DNA of 53,428 bases, from the NCBI GenBank assembly GCA_013372845.1, contig JAALOD010000006.1, positions 9,630 through 63,057 of the forward strand, given 5' to 3'. The stretch comes from Candidatus Udaeobacter sp. (GTDB lineage Bacteria; Verrucomicrobiota; Verrucomicrobiia; Chthoniobacterales; UBA10450). Below, piece after piece: positions 39,828 to 48,742 of the stretch (the first letter of the stretch is position 1; each line of letters opens with the position of its first letter). A program made the translations under genes and the position numbers. The notes beneath the pieces were generated by a model that was given only the letters and a program-made list of their open reading frames with translations, had not been told where the DNA came from and ran no database searches.

Positions 39828-41591
39828 TTACCCAAACCGACTTCGCTGTCGCAAGCACGGACTTATCTCGTTATCCGTAAGCGCAGCGGAAATGGCGAAT
39901 CCGGCGGAATGACTGGCGCAAAACAAATCCGCAGCGAACTGGTCAGGGGATGAAGAACTTCCATTGCGTTGCGAAATTGAAGCTCGGCATCTACGACTGA
40001 GCACGCAGGTTGACGCAAAAGGTCCATCGCCGCGTTTGCGATCCGCTTCCTGGACAAGCTGCATATCAAGTATCGGCTCGCGGTAAGTAATCAGTGCGCG
40101 GTTCACAGCTACATTAAAACGCCAGATCAGCCGACCAAGTTGATTGGCAAACCATCGCAGCTCGGCGCTGTGTACTGGAATCTCGGGGACCCGCACGGTG
40201 GCGCCAAGTCGCTGCTTGCCAGCTGCCCACGCTTTCGCGATGCCCCGCTCCCGTGTCGGTTTCATCATCGTGTCGTAGATTTCCTTGAACTCCATGCCCG
40301 GTCCACGCATCCCCACCAGTGCGACAAACGAAGTCAGCACTTCATTCGCGCCTTCGCCGATCTGGTTAATGCGTGCATCGCGCATCATTCTCTCCAGCGG
40401 AAGATCGACAAAATACGCAGAGCCGCCATAAATCTGAAATACGTCGTTGATGCACTCCCAAAGCCGCTCGGTCGTAAACACTTTTAGCATCGCCGTCTCG
40501 AGCATGTAATCCTCCAGCCCGCGATCGATTAGCGCCGCGGTGATCGTGGTCATCGCTTCCATCGCGTAAGCGTCCGCCGCGATGCGCGCGATTTTCTTTT
40601 GGACCAGGTGAAAATTACCGAGTGTTTTGTTGAATTGTTTGCGCGTGTTTGCGTGTTCGATCGCCAGACGCAAACAAGTCTTGGCTGCACCGGTGCAGCA
40701 TGCGCCGAATGTTGTGCGTCCGAAATCGAGGACGGTCAGCGCGACCTTGAGGCCTTTGCCCGGCGGGCCGAGAATATTTTCCTTGGGAACTTTGACGTCG
40801 CGCAACGCGAATCGACCAGTCGCCGTGCCCCGGATTCCCATCTTCGGCATCCGCGCTTCTAGCATTTCGAATCCGGGCATGTCCGGTGTGACCAGGAATG
40901 CCGTGATCGAGGTCTTGTCCGACCGGGGCACCGGCGTGCGCGCCATCACGGTCAGCACATCGGCGATTGCAGCGTTGGTGATGTAGCGCTTTTCACCGTT
41001 CAGAACGAAATGCGAGCCGTCTTCGCTCGGTCGCGCTTGCATTTGCACGTTCGCCGCATCCGATCCCGCTTCCCTTTCGGTCAGCGCAAATGCGCCGAGT
41101 TGTTCGCCGGTCGACAATTTTGGAAGCCATCGCTGTTTTTGCTCGTGCGTTCCAAACAGTAATAACGCGCGAATTCCAATAGAGTGGTGCGCATTCACAA
41201 AAACGGAAGTCGATGCACAGCGGCGGCCAATTTCTTCCAGGATTTTGCAGTTGGCCATTTGCGAGAATCCATGCCCGCCATATTCCTTAGGCGCAGTCAT
41301 GCCGAGCACGCCAACTCGGCCGAGTCCATCAATCACGCTGCGCGGTATATCCGCTTTTCGGTCGACTTCCGCAGGATCGAGATGCTCGTCCAGAAATTGG
41401 CGAAGCTCGGTAAGAGCTCCGTCCAATTCGACCTGTTGCGCCGCCGGGATGCGCGGATACGGCATTACCCAATCGGCAACGAAATGGCCTTGGAAAAGAC
41501 CTTTGGCAAAACCGAGCGCCTGCGGACCTGCAAAAAGCAGTTCCTCAGCTTGTTGGATTTCTTTCTGTCGCTGCGCGTCGAGCTTGTTCAT
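39828..41591 (-). CDS. acyl-CoA dehydrogenase family protein; C-terminus disrupted (true homology ends near 40070 in this frame)
   Basis: KEYGGHGFSQMANCKILEEIGRRCASTSVFVNAHHSIGIRALLLFGT, GAFALTEREAGSDAANVQMQA, FGRTTFGACCTGAAKTCLRLAIEHANTRKQF, QIYGGSAYFVDLPLERMMRDARINQIGEGANEVL. Confidence 0.9.
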   Translation of the reverse strand: MNKLDAQRQKEIQQAEELLFAGPQALGFAKGLFQGHFVADWVMPYPRIPAAQQVELDGALTELRQFLDEHLDPAEVDRKADIPRSVIDGLGRVGVLGMTAPKEYGGHGFSQMANCKILEEIGRRCASTSVFVNAHHSIGIRALLLFGTHEQKQRWLPKLSTGEQLGAFALTEREAGSDAANVQMQARPSEDGSHFVLNGEKRYITNAAIADVLTVMARTPVPRSDKTSITAFLVTPDMPGFEMLEARMPKMGIRGTATGRFALRDVKVPKENILGPPGKGLKVALTVLDFGRTTFGACCTGAAKTCLRLAIEHANTRKQFNKTLGNFHLVQKKIARIAADAYAMEAMTTITAALIDRGLEDYMLETAMLKVFTTERLWECINDVFQIYGGSAYFVDLPLERMMRDARINQIGEGANEVLTSFVALVGMRGPGMEFKEIYDTMMKPTRERGIAKAWAAGKQRLGATVRVPEIPVHSAELRWFANQLGRLIWRFNVAVNRALITYREPILDMQLVQEADRKRGDGPFASTCVLSRRCRASISQRNGSSSSPDQFAADLFCASHSAGFAISAALTDNEISPCLRQRSRFG

Positions 41592-41707
41592 TCAGGTTGT
41601 ATCCGGCCAAAGCCGGTAGGTGCGCGCGCACTGTAGCCATGCGCGCCCGCATGTCCAATCAAACGCAATTCAATCCGATTATCCAGCCGAATGGCTAGTA
41701 GTTAAGC

Positions 41708-42514
41708 TCACGTCTGAAGCTGGCTAAGCGCCGGAATTCGATAAAGGCGAAGTTCTTCCTCAGTCAACTCTTCAGATGGGACAAGGTGATAGTGGCGTTC
41801 TGTTCTGACGCGGACGCCGTCTGGCGCTGTTTCAAACTCAAACAGCGCGATTAGGTCGGACTGAATAAACTGCGCGCCCAACGGTCGGCAGATTGCCTCT
41901 TTAAACTTCGCAGCGCAAACGGCGATATCCTGCTCAATTTGAACCACGCTCATCCGATCTCTGCCGCCTTTTGCCTGGACTGGAATCACGTAATGAGCAC
42001 CTTGTCGATCCACGCCGACATAGACTTCGTCAGTTTCGACTTGCCCGAGGCTTGGAACGCTTGTGCGCAAATGACTCTGAAGTGAGTAGCAGGTGACGCC
42101 AGTGAAGATGTCAATCAGCCGATTGTAACGAAGCTTTGCAAGAAGCGCTTGTTCATCGTTAAGCGCGTATTTGACGATCATCCCCGGCGTTGCATCCGGC
42201 ACTTTAATTCGCGAAAGCGCCGGATTGGGTGCAATCGCCCATTTGGTAACTAAAACAAACTGATATTTGCTGCGTCCGACCGGCCGAATGATCCATTCTT
42301 TGCCTTTAGGAGCGTTGTGGGTGATCGAATGCGGCAACGCAACGCGGTACCGAAAGCTGTAAATTAAATCGCCAAGATTTTTCGGAATTTCGATCCCGAG
42401 GCGCTTAGCCATCGCGGGAATTTCTTCGCGCTCGAAAGTGACTTCCGTGGTGCCCCGCTTGTAATGTGCGAGAAATATTCGTTCGATCAGTTGCTCGTAA
42501 CGATTGCGAGCCAT
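41708..42514 (-). CDS. putative restriction endonuclease partner (QxK-type PD-(D/E)XK/Mrr-like nuclease)
   Basis: 268 aa; wHTH-like N-terminus; GQVETDEVYVGVDRQGAHYVIPVQAKGGRDRMSVVQIEQD gives a candidate D...QxK nuclease core; start overlaps the methyltransferase stop (TAATG). Confidence 0.65.
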   Translation of the reverse strand: MARNRYEQLIERIFLAHYKRGTTEVTFEREEIPAMAKRLGIEIPKNLGDLIYSFRYRVALPHSITHNAPKGKEWIIRPVGRSKYQFVLVTKWAIAPNPALSRIKVPDATPGMIVKYALNDEQALLAKLRYNRLIDIFTGVTCYSLQSHLRTSVPSLGQVETDEVYVGVDRQGAHYVIPVQAKGGRDRMSVVQIEQDIAVCAAKFKEAICRPLGAQFIQSDLIALFEFETAPDGVRVRTERHYHLVPSEELTEEELRLYRIPALSQLQT

Positions 42515-43902
42515 TATTTCTTTCCCGGCCAGCGCAAGACGACAACTTCTTCCCGAAGTTGCTCGCGGGTCGCGGTCGCGAGTCGAGTCCGGAACAGATC
42601 GATTCCGATGATTTCGTAGCCGAGCGATTGAGCAATGGACGCAAGTAGCTGACCAGTGCGAATCATGATTCGGAGATACGATGCTTGATCGCCAGCCACG
42701 TACGCCAGCTGCGCATTGGGCCGCAGCACTCGCCGTAATTCCGCGAAGTGGCGAGCCATTCCACCGAAATACAGTTTGGTTACCTTTGCATAAAGACGTT
42801 CGAAGCCGCTCGTTTTGCCAAGTTCGATCCGCCGCGCCTCAATCGCGTCGGCAATACGCTGAATCTCCGCATGATCTTCAACTAACTCATGATCAGAATC
42901 GCCCTTATAGACGCCGCGCGTATTTGATCGAATCATCGTTCGTTTGAGGGCTTGCAGTTCTTTTTTGGAAGTGATGAATCCAAGCAAAACTGTTTCGAGT
43001 CTTGTCGTGCGCGTATAATCTTTCTCGTTCGGATAAGGCGGCGATGTGATTACTATGTCGATCGATTCAGGCCGAACGAGCTTTGCGATCTCCCGCGAAT
43101 CCGCGTGATGCACTCTAGCCGGGACGGACGCCAACTGCTTCAGACGGCGTAAATCGTCGGCCATTTCCTGAACAAGAGTAAGCCATCTCGAAACCACCGG
43201 CGCGTCGGCCTTTGGTGGCCCGACGCCGACCTCTGGACCGAACTCGAGATTACCGACGGTTGTGACAAGGGCCTTGGCAAGTGCGAGCAACTGATGCGAG
43301 CGACAAGTCTCAATTCCTTTGGAGCGAATCACATCACGCAACACGAGAGCTTTGTGAAGAGGCAGCGGACTGATTGAATTTGTCAGTAGCAACTTCTGAA
43401 TCTCAGGTGAAAGCGTCCGCAATTTACCCCGATCCGGCATTTCGGTGATTAACAAAGGCATTGGATCATCAATGATCCCATTCGCTTCCAATTCGGATAT
43501 CGCCGCCGCTGCGACGCGCCGCGAGGAATCTAAAAGTTCTTCAGGGTCGAGATTCCAATCCGCCTTTGTTGAGCTCGCGAAGTGTGCCATTGGATGAGCT
43601 TCGACTCCGACGCTTTGGATCCCAAGTTTCTTGCACTCGACAATCGTAGTTCCAGTCCCGCAAAACGGATCAAGCACACGCTTTTGCGATGAGGCTCCGA
43701 ATTGCGCTAGATAATCCCGCACGAGGTGTGGCGGATAGGAAAGTACAAAGCGATACCAATCATGTGCACCGCGGTCGTCACTGCCAAGTCTATTCGCGTC
43801 TGCGAAAATTCTCCGACGAGCCGTCGCCGGGTTGCTTGTCGGTTCTAGTGTCAGCGGGCTATTTGTCATTCGAAGCCATTGTCTAGCAGACGTCCGATCC
43901 AA
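42514..43902 (-). CDS. DNA methyltransferase (N4-cytosine/N6-adenine type, TSPPY motif)
   Basis: LDPFCGTGTTIVECKKLGIQSVGVEAHPMAHFAS (SAM-binding) and IDIVITSPPYPNEKDYTRTTRLETVLLGF (catalytic motif IV). Start may be internal (MTNSPLTLEP). Confidence 0.85.
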   Translation of the reverse strand: MDRTSARQWLRMTNSPLTLEPTSNPATARRRIFADANRLGSDDRGAHDWYRFVLSYPPHLVRDYLAQFGASSQKRVLDPFCGTGTTIVECKKLGIQSVGVEAHPMAHFASSTKADWNLDPEELLDSSRRVAAAAISELEANGIIDDPMPLLITEMPDRGKLRTLSPEIQKLLLTNSISPLPLHKALVLRDVIRSKGIETCRSHQLLALAKALVTTVGNLEFGPEVGVGPPKADAPVVSRWLTLVQEMADDLRRLKQLASVPARVHHADSREIAKLVRPESIDIVITSPPYPNEKDYTRTTRLETVLLGFITSKKELQALKRTMIRSNTRGVYKGDSDHELVEDHAEIQRIADAIEARRIELGKTSGFERLYAKVTKLYFGGMARHFAELRRVLRPNAQLAYVAGDQASYLRIMIRTGQLLASIAQSLGYEIIGIDLFRTRLATATREQLREEVVVLRWPGKK

Positions 43903-43988
43903 TACGAGGCGAAATTCAGGCTGTATCCCCCATGAAGGAACTGCGCAAGCGCATGGATGTGCCTGCGCAGGTGCTCTGGAAGACGACG

Positions 43989-44105
43989 CTAACAGCGTCC
44001 TTTCTTTACACGCTGAACTTCAATCGTACGTTTGTGCTTTTTAGCATAGCCCTTTGGCACGAAACGCCCGGTAACCGAACTTCGCGCTACCTTTCGCTTT
44101 CCCAT
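43989..44105 (-). CDS. 38-aa basic small protein upstream of the R-M genes
   Basis: Read directly from the minus strand: ATGGGAAAGCGAAAG...TGTTAG = MGKRKVARSSVTGRFVPKGYAKKHKRTIEVQRVKKGRC*; preceded by AAAGGGAAATCA (SD-like). Below the size cut-off of the supplied ORF track. Confidence 0.6.
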   Translation of the reverse strand: MGKRKVARSSVTGRFVPKGYAKKHKRTIEVQRVKKGRC

Positions 44106-44169
44106 TGATTTCCCTTTCTAACTTGCGCGCACACCGCAGCGATTCGCCGCGATGACCGCGATGAAATCT

Positions 44170-47100
44170 TCAGCTGCAGCCCTGACTCGTGCCGCACTCG
44201 GTGCAAACGCCGCAAGCGCCAGCGCGGATCACCTTGTCGCTGCCGCAAACCGAACAGGTGATTCCCATAAACACGCTGCCAAGCGCGACTGTTACCCGGT
44301 CGGCGTGACCATTGCCGTTCCCGTTCTGTCGGCCAGATTCGGAATCGCCGGGCGGATGGTTTGTGATTACGTCAATCACTTCTTTCTCGGCAGTCCGCGC
44401 CAAATCCGAGACTGGCCGGTTCACAGCCTTTTTCTCGATCTCCGCAATTTCCTTCAGCGGCAGATCGGGCTGGCCTCGGCTGGGCGAAGTCGCTTCCTTG
44501 TAGCCTTTGATGAACTGGCAGCCCAGCCAGCGAAATACGTAATCAGTGATGCTGGTAGCGTGCCGGATATCAGGGTTCTTTGTGAAACCGCTGGGCTCAA
44601 ACCGCTGGTAAGCAAACTTCTTCACCAGGCTTTCGAGCGGCACGCCGTACTGGAGAGCGATGGACGTGAGCGTGCCGACTGTGTCCATCAGCCCGCCGAT
44701 GGTGCTGCCTTCTTTGGACATGGTGATGAAAAGCTCGCCTGGCTGACCGTCCGCGTAGAGGCCGACAGTGATATAACCTTCGTGACCGGCAATCTCGAAC
44801 TTGTGGGTGAGCGACATGCGGGTGTCGGTCATGCGGTGGCGCACCGGTTGATCGACCAGGCCGCGCAACGACGCCACTTCCTGTTCCAGTTCGAGAATGC
44901 GTTTCTGAAGATCTTCTGTCCCCGGAACATCAGGAATGCCGCCGTCAGCGCCAGCGGCTACAGTGCCCATGTCTTTCGTCTTTCGGGTGTTCAGCGGCGC
45001 GGATCGCTTCGAGCCCTCTCGGTAAATCGCCACCGATTTCAAGCCGAGCCGCCATCCTTCGACGTAGGTGGTCATGATATCATCCACTGTGGCGGCTTCC
45101 GGCATGTTGACCGTCTTAGAAATTGCGCCACTAAGGAATGGCTGCGCTGCGGCCATCATTCGCAGGTGCGCCATATAATTGAGACTGCGCTCACCTTTGA
45201 ACGGCTTGAACGCGCAATCGAAAACGGGCAAGTGCTCCGGCTTTAATCCGGATGAGATTGTCGATCCATCCGTATCGGTGACGTCCTCGATGGTGTCGAA
45301 AGCGTCAATGTGCGCGACGATGCGCTCGATCTCGTCGGAATTGTAACCCAGTTTCTCCAGCGCGGGTTTGATCGTTTGGTTAACAATTTTCAGCATTCCG
45401 CCGCCCGCAAGCAGTTTGTATTTCACCAGCGCGATGTCCGGTTCAATTCCTGTCGTGTCGCAATCCATCAGGAAACTGATCGTGCCCGTTGGCGCGAGCA
45501 CGGTGACTTGCGCGTTTCGATAACCGTAACGCTTTCCAAGTTCCGCCGCGCTGTCCCAAACTTTCGCAGCCTCTTCTTTCAAATGTGCGAATTCCTTCGC
45601 ATCTGAGATTTCGCGCACCGCGTCCCGATGCAATTCAATCACTTCCAGCATCGGTGCGACGTTGTCCTTGGCGACCGGTTTCGGCACGCCGCTGGCGCGT
45701 GCGTCTCGATAACCCGGAAACGGCCCGATCGCCCGCGCCAATCGTGCGCTTTGTTCGTAAGCTTCGCCTGTCATGATCGCTGTGATCGCGCCACAGAGTG
45801 CCCGGCCTTCGACACTATCGTAGCCAAAACCGTAGCTCATGATGAGCGACCCAAGGTTGGCGTAGCCGAGTCCAAGTGTGCGGAAAACATGCGAGTTCTC
45901 CGCGATTTCTTTGATCGGATAACTCGCGTTATCGACAATGATTTCCTGTGCCGTGATGAAAACGCGCACCGCCGCTTTGAATCGTTCGACATCAAAGTCG
46001 CCCTCCGGCGTCTTAAATTTCATCAAATTCAGCGAAGCCAGATTGCACGCCGTGTTATCGAGGAACAGATATTCCGAGCACGGGTTCGTTGAATTTTGAC
46101 GGCCCGTGCCTTTGCACGTGTGCCATTTGTGGATCGTGGAATCGAACTGCATTCCAGGATCGCCGCAGATGTATGTGCCTTCGGCGATCTTGCGAAGCAG
46201 CGTGCGCGCCTCTTTGCGTTCGCACGGTTTGCGGTCCGTAACGCGGCGCGTCCACCACTCACGGCCTTCCAGCGCCCCTTCCATGAATTCGTCGCTTACC
46301 CGCACGCTCACATTTTCGTTCTGATACATGACCGAGCCATACGCATCGCCATTGTAACTGCCATCGTAGCCCTGCTCGATAAGCGCCCACGCCTTCTTTT
46401 CTTCCTTCTGTTTGGCATCGATGAACTCTTCAATGTCTGGGTGCCAATCCTTGAGCGTATTCATCTTCGCGGCGCGCCGGGTTTTGCCGCCGCTCTTCAC
46501 CACGTTCGCAACCTGGTCGTAAACTTTCAGAAACGAGAGCGGCCCGCTGGGTTTGCCACCGCCACTCAATTTTTCTCTTGTTGACCTGAGCGAAGAAAGA
46601 TCGGTGCCGGTACCGCTGCCATACTTGAAGAGCATCGCTTCACTGGTCGCCAGCCGCATGATGTCTTCCATCGTGTCCTCCACACTCTGGATGAAACACG
46701 CGCTTCCCTGCGGATACTCGTACTGCGACGCGGCTCGCTCCGCTTTGCCGGTCTCCCGGTTGTAGAAATAATTGCCCGCGCCAGCGCCTTTGCCCACGCC
46801 ATATTGGTGATACAAGCCGACGTTGAACCAGACCGGCGAATTGAACGCGCCGTACTGGTTCAAGCACAGCCAGGTCAGTTCATCGTAAAAAACTTCCGCA
46901 GCTTCCGCATCCGCGAAGTAGCCGTCCGCCAGTCCCCAGTCGGCAATCGTGCGCGTGACGCGGTGAATCAGCTGCCGCACCGAAGTTTCTCGTCCGCCCT
47001 TATATGGATCGGTGCCGTTCGCGATGTCGCCGTAAAAATATTTCGAGACAGCTATTTTGGTCGCCAGCGCGCTCCAGCTTTTCGGGACTTCGATGTCCTC

Positions 47101-47316
47101 CTGCTTAAAGATGACTTTGCCACTGTCATCGGTGATTTCGGCGGTGCGCCGTTCCCATTCAACCTGATCAAATGGGGCAACAGCGGCATCGCTGAACACG
47201 CGCTCAAGACGCAGGCCGGTCTTTTTCTTTTTGTCGGCCTTGTTTCTTCGGCGCACAGCCGGTTCACGTGGTCCTTTAAGCGAGGCGGGCGGAATTCCGG
47301 GTTTTAGTTGAATCAT
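44170..47316 (-). CDS. nrdJ: vitamin B12-dependent (class II) ribonucleoside-diphosphate reductase
   Basis: 1048 aa; FNSPVWFNVGLYHQYGVGKGAGAGNYFY, ACFIQSVEDTMEDIMRLATSEAMLFKYGSGTGTDLSSLRS, NPCSEYLFLDNTACNLASLNLM, APTGTISFLMDCDTTGIEPDIALVKYK; C-terminal zinc ribbon CSVCGSDKVIRAGACGVCTECGTSQGCS. Confidence 0.97.
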   Translation of the reverse strand: MIQLKPGIPPASLKGPREPAVRRRNKADKKKKTGLRLERVFSDAAVAPFDQVEWERRTAEITDDSGKVIFKQEDIEVPKSWSALATKIAVSKYFYGDIANGTDPYKGGRETSVRQLIHRVTRTIADWGLADGYFADAEAAEVFYDELTWLCLNQYGAFNSPVWFNVGLYHQYGVGKGAGAGNYFYNRETGKAERAASQYEYPQGSACFIQSVEDTMEDIMRLATSEAMLFKYGSGTGTDLSSLRSTREKLSGGGKPSGPLSFLKVYDQVANVVKSGGKTRRAAKMNTLKDWHPDIEEFIDAKQKEEKKAWALIEQGYDGSYNGDAYGSVMYQNENVSVRVSDEFMEGALEGREWWTRRVTDRKPCERKEARTLLRKIAEGTYICGDPGMQFDSTIHKWHTCKGTGRQNSTNPCSEYLFLDNTACNLASLNLMKFKTPEGDFDVERFKAAVRVFITAQEIIVDNASYPIKEIAENSHVFRTLGLGYANLGSLIMSYGFGYDSVEGRALCGAITAIMTGEAYEQSARLARAIGPFPGYRDARASGVPKPVAKDNVAPMLEVIELHRDAVREISDAKEFAHLKEEAAKVWDSAAELGKRYGYRNAQVTVLAPTGTISFLMDCDTTGIEPDIALVKYKLLAGGGMLKIVNQTIKPALEKLGYNSDEIERIVAHIDAFDTIEDVTDTDGSTISSGLKPEHLPVFDCAFKPFKGERSLNYMAHLRMMAAAQPFLSGAISKTVNMPEAATVDDIMTTYVEGWRLGLKSVAIYREGSKRSAPLNTRKTKDMGTVAAGADGGIPDVPGTEDLQKRILELEQEVASLRGLVDQPVRHRMTDTRMSLTHKFEIAGHEGYITVGLYADGQPGELFITMSKEGSTIGGLMDTVGTLTSIALQYGVPLESLVKKFAYQRFEPSGFTKNPDIRHATSITDYVFRWLGCQFIKGYKEATSPSRGQPDLPLKEIAEIEKKAVNRPVSDLARTAEKEVIDVITNHPPGDSESGRQNGNGNGHADRVTVALGSVFMGITCSVCGSDKVIRAGACGVCTECGTSQGCS

Positions 47317-47491
47317 GGCGATGAGGGAGGGTTGAAGTTTTCAATAATGTGCGAATACTTGTGAACAGCGGCGCAAACAACTTGTGAATCCTGGTGAACA
47401 ACAAGTAATAGCGTTGGCTGTCCTTGGGACATACAATATGCAGCCCTCCGTTCAGGCATGGCAAGCCTAAAATTGTGACATTTTTCGGTCC

Positions 47492-48397
47492 CTAGGCGGC
47501 CGATTCGCCGTGATCGACCGCCGCCTTCGCCAGAGCCTCGATGTAGCGCTCGTCGGTCCCACAACAGCCACCCAGAATAGCGAGATTGAACTCCCGCGCG
47601 CATCTCAATTCGTCTCGAGCCCAAATCTGGACATCGGTCGCAGCCAGATGGTTCAGTTTGTCGAGATCCTCGGTCGCAAGGGGTGAAGCGTTCGCTTTTA
47701 ATCCCCGAACGCGTTTAACGAGAGCGGACTGGGCAGCGCACAAAGCCTGCAGCGCTGTTTGGGCGTGTGTAGGATAAACGCAACCGATCATATAGTGACG
47801 CGGAGGTGGCGAGATCTCGGCATCGATGCGGGCAATCGCGTCTGCGAGTGGTGTCCCGTCGAGCATTGTGCCGTTCGGGTGCAGCGTCGGCGCCAATGCA
47901 TATGGGCGACCGGTTTCCGCCATGGTACGCGCAACGCCAGACAGTTCCGAGAATGCCGGAAAGGTTGGAGCGTAGAGAAGATCGACATCGAGTCCCGCAA
48001 GGACACCGGCTTGGTCGCGATGATAAACAAAGGCAGCGTCGGCGCTGAGCGCTTCGTCAGTCGCGTAGCCATCTGACGCCGGTCCGATTACCCCGGCGAG
48101 GATGATCTGCGCGTCGGCGAACTGCTGCCCAACGGCACGCAGCAATTCCACCGCAGCGGCGTTCACGCTCCCAACATCCTTTGTCCATCTACGGCTGGCG
48201 CGCCAGGTGGGCGTCCCAAGCTGGATCGGCAAGCCATATCGAACTGCTACTTGAGCATAACTCTGGTAAATGCGCTGGAGAATATCGCGGCCCGCTTCGT
48301 CTGCGAGCAACTGGTAGGCCTCGAAGTCGCCAATCGGGCGTTTGAATTCATAAATGATCCGCGTCTCGATTCCGCCATCAGTGAGTGTAACATCCAT
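47492..48397 (-). CDS. homocysteine S-methyltransferase family protein
   Basis: MDVTLTDGGIETRIIYEF, PIQLGTPTWRASRRWTKD, IGCVYPTHAQTALQAL, NLAILGGCCGTDERYIEAL (zinc-binding GGCCG). Start taken at MDVTL. Confidence 0.88.
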   Translation of the reverse strand: MDVTLTDGGIETRIIYEFKRPIGDFEAYQLLADEAGRDILQRIYQSYAQVAVRYGLPIQLGTPTWRASRRWTKDVGSVNAAAVELLRAVGQQFADAQIILAGVIGPASDGYATDEALSADAAFVYHRDQAGVLAGLDVDLLYAPTFPAFSELSGVARTMAETGRPYALAPTLHPNGTMLDGTPLADAIARIDAEISPPPRHYMIGCVYPTHAQTALQALCAAQSALVKRVRGLKANASPLATEDLDKLNHLAATDVQIWARDELRCAREFNLAILGGCCGTDERYIEALAKAAVDHGESAA

Positions 48398-48495
48398 CGC
48401 GCCATTGAAGGCTCGCGTGCCCCTTCGCCTTTGCAAACACACGGCGGGCCCGAAAATTGCGGATCCTGAAATAAGATTGACAATATCGAGCGACT

Positions 48496-48581
48496 GGAAG
48501 GGTGGCTGAGTCCGGTTTAAGGCACTCGACTCGAAATCGAGCGTGGGAAACCCACCGTGGGTTCGAATCCCACCCCTTCCG
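48496..48581 (+). tRNA. tRNA-Ser(CGA)
   Basis: GGAAGGGTGGCTGAGTCCGGTTTAAGGCACTCGACTCGAAATCGAGCGTGGGAAACCCACCGTGGGTTCGAATCCCACCCCTTCCG; acceptor GGAAGGG/CCCTTCC, anticodon loop CTCGAAA, long variable arm, TTCGAATC; no encoded CCA. Confidence 0.95.
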
Positions 48582-48742
48582 TTTTAAAGAAGACTTTGGG
48601 CCAAAGGCACTACTTTTTATTTAGACAAGATCGGTAATCAGCGGCGTCCCCATTATATAATCGTCTGAATGCCGACTATTGAATGAAATCGGAGTTGCAT
48701 CCCGTTTGTTCGACGGCAGTTTCCTCACTTCATGTCTTTTCT

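Noticed and set aside
44152-45246. 364-aa plus-strand ORF opposite nrdJ
   Set aside because: Antisense shadow; no recognisable domain and the nrdJ frame is highly conserved.
47317-47491. Cobalamin riboswitch ahead of the B12-dependent RNR
   Set aside because: I looked for a B12-box-like core (GCCACTG) and the expected long structured leader; the gap is only about 175 nt and neither was seen.
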